Shown here piece by piece: positions 58,409 through 64,000 of a DNA stretch of 64,000 nucleotides. The translations under genes were made by a program, and so were the position numbers. The stretch's first letter is position 1, and each line of letters starts with the position of its first letter. Source of the DNA: Coprinellus micaceus (Eukaryota > Basidiomycota > Agaricomycetes > Agaricales > Psathyrellaceae); NCBI GenBank assembly GCA_951394405.1, contig OX596339.1, positions 2,542,001-2,606,000 of the forward strand. The letters run 5' to 3'. The notes below the pieces were generated by a model. That model saw only the letters and a list, made by a program, of their open reading frames with translations, did not search any database and was not told the DNA's origin.

Positions 58409-58817
58409 GGTAGTCCGGTCAAATCTGCTCAGCCCTTGGGACATCGCGAAGCCATTTATTTCTGGAGGAGCGCGCAGTAAGTCCACTCAACCTGATAGAG
58501 ATCAGGGGAGACGCGCTTCTATCTGTTTTAACAGCGCATACAGGTGATCGCACCTTACCTTCAGCAGACATTCAGTTACTTGAATGCTCGCTGGGGATCG
58601 GAAAAGTGCGTGGTGGCGCGTAGAAGTATGCATGAGATGTGACATGTTGCTGATACCGGGCCCTCGAGAACAGGCAAAAGCCGGGGAAATGGGTGACATG
58701 TGGAGGGAGTCAGAAGGAAGCTGGGATTCATTCTGTGGTATCGTGAATTCGGTATTGAATGGTTGTGTCGATACAGTTTCAAGTTGGCAACCCGTCCTTG
58801 TGATCACTGTACTCACA

Positions 58818-60360
58818 TCATATTTGCCACCCTGCATGGGTTGCCGCGGGCGGTGGTCCTGGAATCGGGGCGGCAGCGGGTTTGTTGCTACCAGAGGGTT
58901 TTGGAGCAACAACGTCCCCGGTCTGCCGTGGATCTGGGCTGAGCATACCAGCCGTCAGCTCGTCCCAGTACCAACGAGGTAGGAAGCCAACTCTGTCCTC
59001 CCCATTGACAACCTCGTCAACGTCCTCCTGCTCAAGGAGGCGTACACTCGCACCCACTCCTGGCGAGAAGCTTGCTCTCCATACACTTGATTCCGCCCCT
59101 GACGCGACGGTCTCTTTGACTCTTCTCAGGAAGTCGTCTGCGAATCCCATGCAAACGAGGGGGTTCCAGGCCCCTGGTTTACCCCGCACTTGGCGAGGGA
59201 TTTCCATTGTTTTGAAGGACTGGATGGTCGTGACTATCCCTGTCGGAGTGCGGAACCCGACGACAATTTCCTGAGATTTGTGAGTGGGAGGCGATATCAT
59301 GCCGAAAACAATGGGACGTACTGGAACGCCGAGGAGGAAAGATTGGAAATAAAACTTGAGGAGTTTCCTTGGGTCGGCAGTGAGCATGCAGCAGAACAGC
59401 TTCCACGCGAGCTTACTTCTCGAACCGTGCCTCGTCCTGAGCACCACGGATAAGCATGGACGTCTTGAGTTCCACGAACGTGTCCGTGGCCCCTGTGTAC
59501 CTTCCTCTGACACAATCAACCTCTCCGCCAATAAACACACGCGTATCACCAAGTTTCGTCTTCACAACGCTGCACCATTGTTCGTTCGTGTTCACGTCTC
59601 CTCCCCACCCCGGTCGACGCGTCGGAGAGTTGGAGGTGCAATACGACTCAAACGCGTACCCATAATAGGTCTGTTGTCGTTGGCGCGGAGCCATATTATT
59701 TCTGCAGGAATAAGCTTCGCGAAGGAATGAAGCCCTGAATAAACGCACTTCTCTTGTAACCGTGCCTCGGTCAAGTGCTCTTCAAGGTACAGCACACCAT
59801 TCACAGACATGATGTTCAGCTCCCAGCCGTCACGTTCTTCATACGGCGCCGTCAGGATCCTCTCCCAAAGGTTCAGACCAAGCCTCACATTCAACCCATG
59901 CACCGACTCACTTCGTCATGATACCCCTCCAACTAACGACGCCACTGTCTGGCGCCAGGCCCCCTTTGGATTTCATATCGAGAAAGGCCTTGAGAAGCCC
60001 GTCCAGTCGACCTCTTTCATCTGGCTTGCGGATCCATTGATCATACCCGCAATCCAAACGCGCTCCCATAGGTGGGTCTACATAGTACCGCATCGCAGAA
60101 TTGTCGAATCGTTGGGCGTGGCTCGCGTCGTGAGAGTAGGACATAAGCTGAGTGGGTTTTTGAAATGGTATTTGCCTAACAGGAGCATTCGTCTGCTTCA
60201 CGTCGGGGTAGGATATGGTGAATGAAGCGGGGTCAAGTTGCACGGCAATCGTGCCATCGCTGCCCAATCGTGGCCGTCGAGGCGGTGCCCCTGTAGGATG
60301 GTCAAACTGCGGTGCACCCCCAGCGGCCAAGTCTGATAGATTTCGTTTCAAGGACGACAT
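58818..60360 (-). CDS. RAI1: RAI1/DXO-type RNA 5' end decapping nuclease
   Basis: Rai1 partners the 5'-3' exonuclease Rat1 and removes incomplete or unmethylated caps. Exons: start MSSLKRNLSDLAAGG at 60360 (an upstream in-frame ATG at 60432 is possible). The next exon begins KILTAPYEERDGWELNIMSVNGVLYLEEH, then YYGYAFESYCT. Catalytic region: GWGGDVNTNEQWCSVVKTKLGDTRVFIGGEVDC (Glu and Asp), TDTFVELKTS (Glu, Lys), KLLKFYFQSFLLGVPEIVVGF and GAWNPLVCMGFADDFLRRVKE. The C-terminus has YWDELTAGMLS and a Pro/Ala-rich tail to 58818. The motifs GGEVDC, ELKT and KFYFQSFLLGVP place it firmly in the family. Confidence 0.93.
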
Positions 60361-63300
60361 CTTTGGCGAAATCGAGGAGACGATGGTGGGTAAGTAAGGG
60401 AAAGAAGTGTGTGTCACCCCGATTTGGTTCATGACGGTGATCGATGTTTGGCATTGGGGTGCTTGCCACACACCAAACAAGCGCCGGTACTTGCCTAGCC
60501 CTTATTTTCGGGCATATACTACAAAATCGCCTTCTCACCAAGACTTAAGTTCCACAGTTGAATGCATCATGGCTCCCATTAATTTATGCCTCCTCAAAAA
60601 AGCATTTCGGGACATAATTGTCATAACAGCGGGCCCTTGGCTAGAAACCGGCACCTACAACGGCACGCACTTTGACCGAACGTTCAGATTGGGCTACATG
60701 TCCCGGGTAAACTGAACAAACCATTCCTCACCTATCAGAAGTGGCTTACCTCCGGGTCTTACGATGACTGAACGAGGCAAAACCTTTAACCCAAGGATCC
60801 AAATACCAACCACTGTTGGACGGTGCTCCTAGTCTTCCAGCACGATTCAGCCGCCTCATGTCCTACACTAATACTACCTTATACACAGCCTCTGTTAATA
60901 AATCGCCACACCCCCGTCGATCCTAACACGAGGCAAAGAGACGCCCCCCGATCGATAAATGTCCGAGCTTCCTTCATGTACACGGCGGTCATCGTGTCCA
61001 CGGTCGATCGATATTTAACTGCCGCGGCGGACCTACATAGGAACCCTGCATACGCGACACCCCGCATGTTGACCTCTACCGTGGTGAAATGGTCCGTCAA
61101 ATCGAGTATTCGCACAGCCGTGTGCGAAGCTTCCTTCGTCTTGATGCAAAAGCTATTCATCGAAGGAAAGGCTGAGACAGTTATACCAATCATTCTCCCG
61201 TTGGTTTCCGATGAGGGTGGACCCACAGCAGATGGAAGGGCAACATGAACTTGAAGTTGAACTAGTGCCGGGTCGACCCTCATCTGTGGGCGCTTGTTCC
61301 CCTGATCGAACCAGCTCGCTCTCGTGGACCCACAAGCAGATGCTGGGCCCGCTCAATGGCGGTCTCTTGGGTTTGCGAAAGCTTGGTTATAATATGGGGG
61401 TACGCTGAACGGTACCACGCATCGGGCCCAGTGGCTTGATGAGGATGACACCTGGACGGAGGCTTCCGAGATGTTCGCGAGTACCTTTCCCGAGCTCGAC
61501 GGTTCAAGCCGCAGGGACGTAGGTCGGCTTTAGACGCCTCCTGCCTGGACATCCGAACTTCGTTTCCCCTTCTTTAAGTAGGTCACAGTTCTGGACTTTA
61601 CTTCTCGCCTTCTCGTTCTCCTAGTATGTGGGCGCTTAACGTTTGTTCATGATTCTATTTGGAACACGCGAGCGTCTGATGAAGGGTTCAATTAACGCTC
61701 CGGACCCACAACTCTGGCAAACAATCGATCAACCGAGGAGGCACCGTCATCTATACCGTATACGAACATACTTCATCCAGAGACTAAGTAAATGAGGATA
61801 CCCAGGCTTTTATGGGTATTAGGCGACAACTATCGCAAGTCAGGTGGGAGGAGGGGTCAACCCGACTACCGTATCGGAACGCCGATTCATCGGAATATAG
61901 AAACGTATGGGGCAGAGTCAGAGGGCAGAATGAGGTCACTAGAAGCTCCTGCAAGACACCATTGAAATCGAAGTCTTCACGCGCACGGTCACTACCCAAG
62001 TTCACATTACGTGCGCCTGTGAAGGTGAATGCCCTCCCACAAGGTTGTGAGAGACACCACTCGAATTGAGTTTAGATTCCCCAGACCACGCATTACGCAG
62101 TTCTGCTCGTACCCTAAAAAGATGAATGTCATTTCTGCACTCTGTCGAGACAAACCACGCCGACATCCCGTATGCCAACGGCGGTTCGCCCGAGTTGAGT
62201 CACCCCTGGAACGTGTTCTCCCACCTTCATTCAACGTCATTAGTGACTGATTATTTCCTTCCCCATCCAGGTTTTGGACGTATCGTCGCACTGGGGCGTT
62301 GGAAAACAAGAAGTACCTCGAGGCCGCCAAGGCGCGTGTTGTGCCTGTCGCCGCTCGCAACTGAATTCTGGTTGAGTCGTGGCGTGAAGGAGATGAGCCG
62401 CTGCGCTATCGTGTCCTCGTCACTGATTCGTCACTCTAAGCGACGTTCAGAGCCGCTGATTCCATGGAAGGTCCAGATACGATGAGCCGGGTAACGGACC
62501 AAATGCAAGCCTCTCCTCGGGGTTCATCTCAGTGAGCGATGACCAGTTCCATCCGCTAGGAATGGAAGAGGTGGCCGTGAATGAGCCGCAATCGCCTTTC
62601 GGGTGCTGAATCGCCTTTGAGCACGGACGAACATACATAGATGGGAGGGTGAAAGAGAGTCGCAAGATGGATCAAAGACACAGCACAGATCCCTCTCTAA
62701 CAATAGCTGCTCGCCCCCGACCCCCTTGCAACACTGATTGAAGAGATACATTACGGTGTTGGCCCAGAGAACGCGCGAAGCGTATAATACAAAGTTTTAA
62801 TTGTCCAGTTGGCGAGACGTTAATCTTGCGGGCTATGACTCCTGCAATCCCAAAGGTGGGACGGATAATGGCCGTGCGAGGGGAAAGATCTCACAATAGA
62901 ACAATGGGGCGGAGTCTGTGCGCAGGCAGAGTTTCTTCCGGCAGGTTCAACATGTTGCATATGGACGACGTCTCACCAAGTCCATGAATCGGAGGGGCGG
63001 ATGGAACAAGGAGGACGCGTAGAGATGACCCGCCATCGCTGTCTCGGACCGTCGAGATAATGGAGCGCGACGGTGGGTATGAGAGGACCGGCCGACATGC
63101 GAGTGCGCCCACACGCACCCGGCGACTCAAGGATAGCCGCGCGAACCGGTTTGACAGGGATCAGCGTCCAAACAATAAGAATGGGATCACGCGACGAGCC
63201 GGCTGCCTAATTGGGACGTGAACCAGCTCGCCGGGAAACATGCTGGGGAATGGCGAACTATGGAGGGTGCGATATCGAAAAGACAATAAGACCCTCCCAC

Positions 63301-63550
63301 CAAAAATGGCCCTATCGCCTCTTCTGTCTGACTTTTTTGCTCCTGCCCTCAGCGCCATCCTCGTTCTCCACGTCACTCCCCTCCGCCTCCCGCCCTCCCC
63401 ATTCCGGGCTCGCTGTCCTCGAGTTAGAGCGTCTAGCTGAAGGATTTGACACTGGGAAGCCTTTGGGTGGGTCATATCTCGGGTAGATTAGAGGTTCAGG
63501 GTATTCACCTCATCGGCTCCAGCAATCGTCTGCGATAATATTTGCCCAAG
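60361..63550. other. 3.2 kb region without a convincing gene
   Basis: No known domain or long spliced frame was found. GGGCGCTTAA occurs at 61630-61639. An unspliced minus-strand frame of 134 codons (60879-61283, ends IDRGASLCLVLGSTGVWRF) and its sense counterpart are not recognisable. Base composition is mixed, so the region may hold decayed sequence or regulatory DNA. Confidence 0.4.
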
Positions 63551-64000
63551 ATGATGGACAATGTGAGTGCAATTCCTAGGCCCTACGTACTATTGGCTAA
63601 CCTCTCTCGTGTTCTAGTGGACTGGCGGCCAGTCCTTTTCCGTGGAACCACTAGTAACAGATGTGAGGATCACTGGTTCTGCGTATGCGTTTATTGCTTA
63701 CGCATCACATCCGCTATAGACGTTTGGACGAGCTGTGTTCAAACCGGCGCCGAAGCGGTTTACGATAGAGTTTCTTCCCCCAACCAAGCTTGGTGCGCCC
63801 CTTCGAGTCCCTTTCCTCCCAGCAGAGGACCTGATCGCAGAACTGCCCATACAGGTAGCACGTTCTACCATGGAACACGAATTTGCGCGATTTCAAAGGG
63901 GGACCGGTCTTCCCGTTCCTCTATCTCTTCGGAGGAGTCTGCAGTCCACTACGACGTCTGGCGTCGATGGGAAGACTGCCTGTGGCTTCAGGACACCCTC
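63551..64000 (+). CDS. 5' part of a gene with a possible PX-type domain
   Basis: Partial, runs off the window. Exon 1 is 63551-63562 (MMDN), exon 2 63618-63662 (WTGGQSFSVEPLVTD), exon 3 63720-63854 (TFGRAVFKPAPKRFTIEFLPPTKLG..LPIQ) and exon 4 starts at 63899 (GDRSSRSSISSEESAVHYDVWRRWEDCLWLQDTL). The frame holds through all junctions. The closing VWRRWEDCLWLQDTL resembles the RRYSDFxWL core of PX (phosphoinositide-binding) domains, in membrane-trafficking proteins such as sorting nexins. The domain call is tentative. Confidence 0.5.
   Translation, partial: MMDNVSAIPRPYVLLANLSRVLVDWRPVLFRGTTSNRCEDHWFCVCVYCLRITSAIDVWTSCVQTGAEAVYDRVSSPNQAWCAPSSPFPPSRGPDRRTAHTGSTFYHGTRICAISKGDRSSRSSISSEESAVHYDVWRRWEDCLWLQDTL

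Noticed and set aside
60879..61283. Unspliced 134 codon minus-strand frame
   Set aside because: No domain, no homologue recalled and frames on the opposite strand are of similar length, so it is treated as chance.

Overview
The window is nuclear DNA of a filamentous basidiomycete, most likely an Agaricomycete. Genes are dense, many are split by about 50-60 base introns with GT-AG borders, and several exons are tiny (9-16 bases). The gene set is typical of these fungi: Xfp phosphoketolase beside acetate kinase, ERG24, a NACHT NTPase, a GH128-like glucanase, PY-motif arrestins and an FG nucleoporin. I saw no tRNA, rRNA or CRISPR array.

Layout. Bases 1-7340 are a decayed repeat block, poor in CpG, with a LINE reverse-transcriptase remnant, tandem repeats and an AGCTGAG-rich patch. 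From 7342 to about 51170 the genes are close packed: nicotinate phosphoribosyltransferase (-), tRNA m7G methyltransferase TRM8 (-), citrate synthase (+), NACHT NTPase (-), GH128-like glucanase (-), YEATS protein (-), C2H2 factor (-), a Ser/Thr-rich membrane protein (+), a four-helix membrane protein (+), ERG24 (-), a hypothetical protein (+), acetate kinase (-) and phosphoketolase (+) as a divergent pair, PDP-like PP2C (-), MIC60 (+), a poly-Q protein (-), arrestin-like protein 1 (-), NUP49/Nup58 (+) and an Arp10-like protein (-).

Bases 51240-53534 hold non-autonomous DNA transposons: an outer inverted-repeat element with short tandem arrays, a 620 base Mutator-like MITE nested in it with a 9 base target duplication, and a 588 base pogo/mariner-like MITE flanked by TA. 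Then come a peroxisomal ANT1/PMP47-like carrier (-), a METTL21-type methyltransferase (+), arrestin-like protein 2 (-) and RAI1 (-). Bases 60361-63550 show no convincing gene. A gene with a possible PX-type domain begins at 63551 and leaves the window.

How genes fit together. Phosphoketolase makes acetyl phosphate and acetate kinase uses it; they share an 890 base divergent promoter. Citrate synthase, MIC60 and the PDP-like phosphatase are mitochondrial. Several divergent promoters carry the word GGGCGCTTAA or its core, and the start codons of TRM8 and citrate synthase are only 138 bases apart. Exon coordinates were worked out by reading frames and splice sites by eye and are not confirmed by transcripts.
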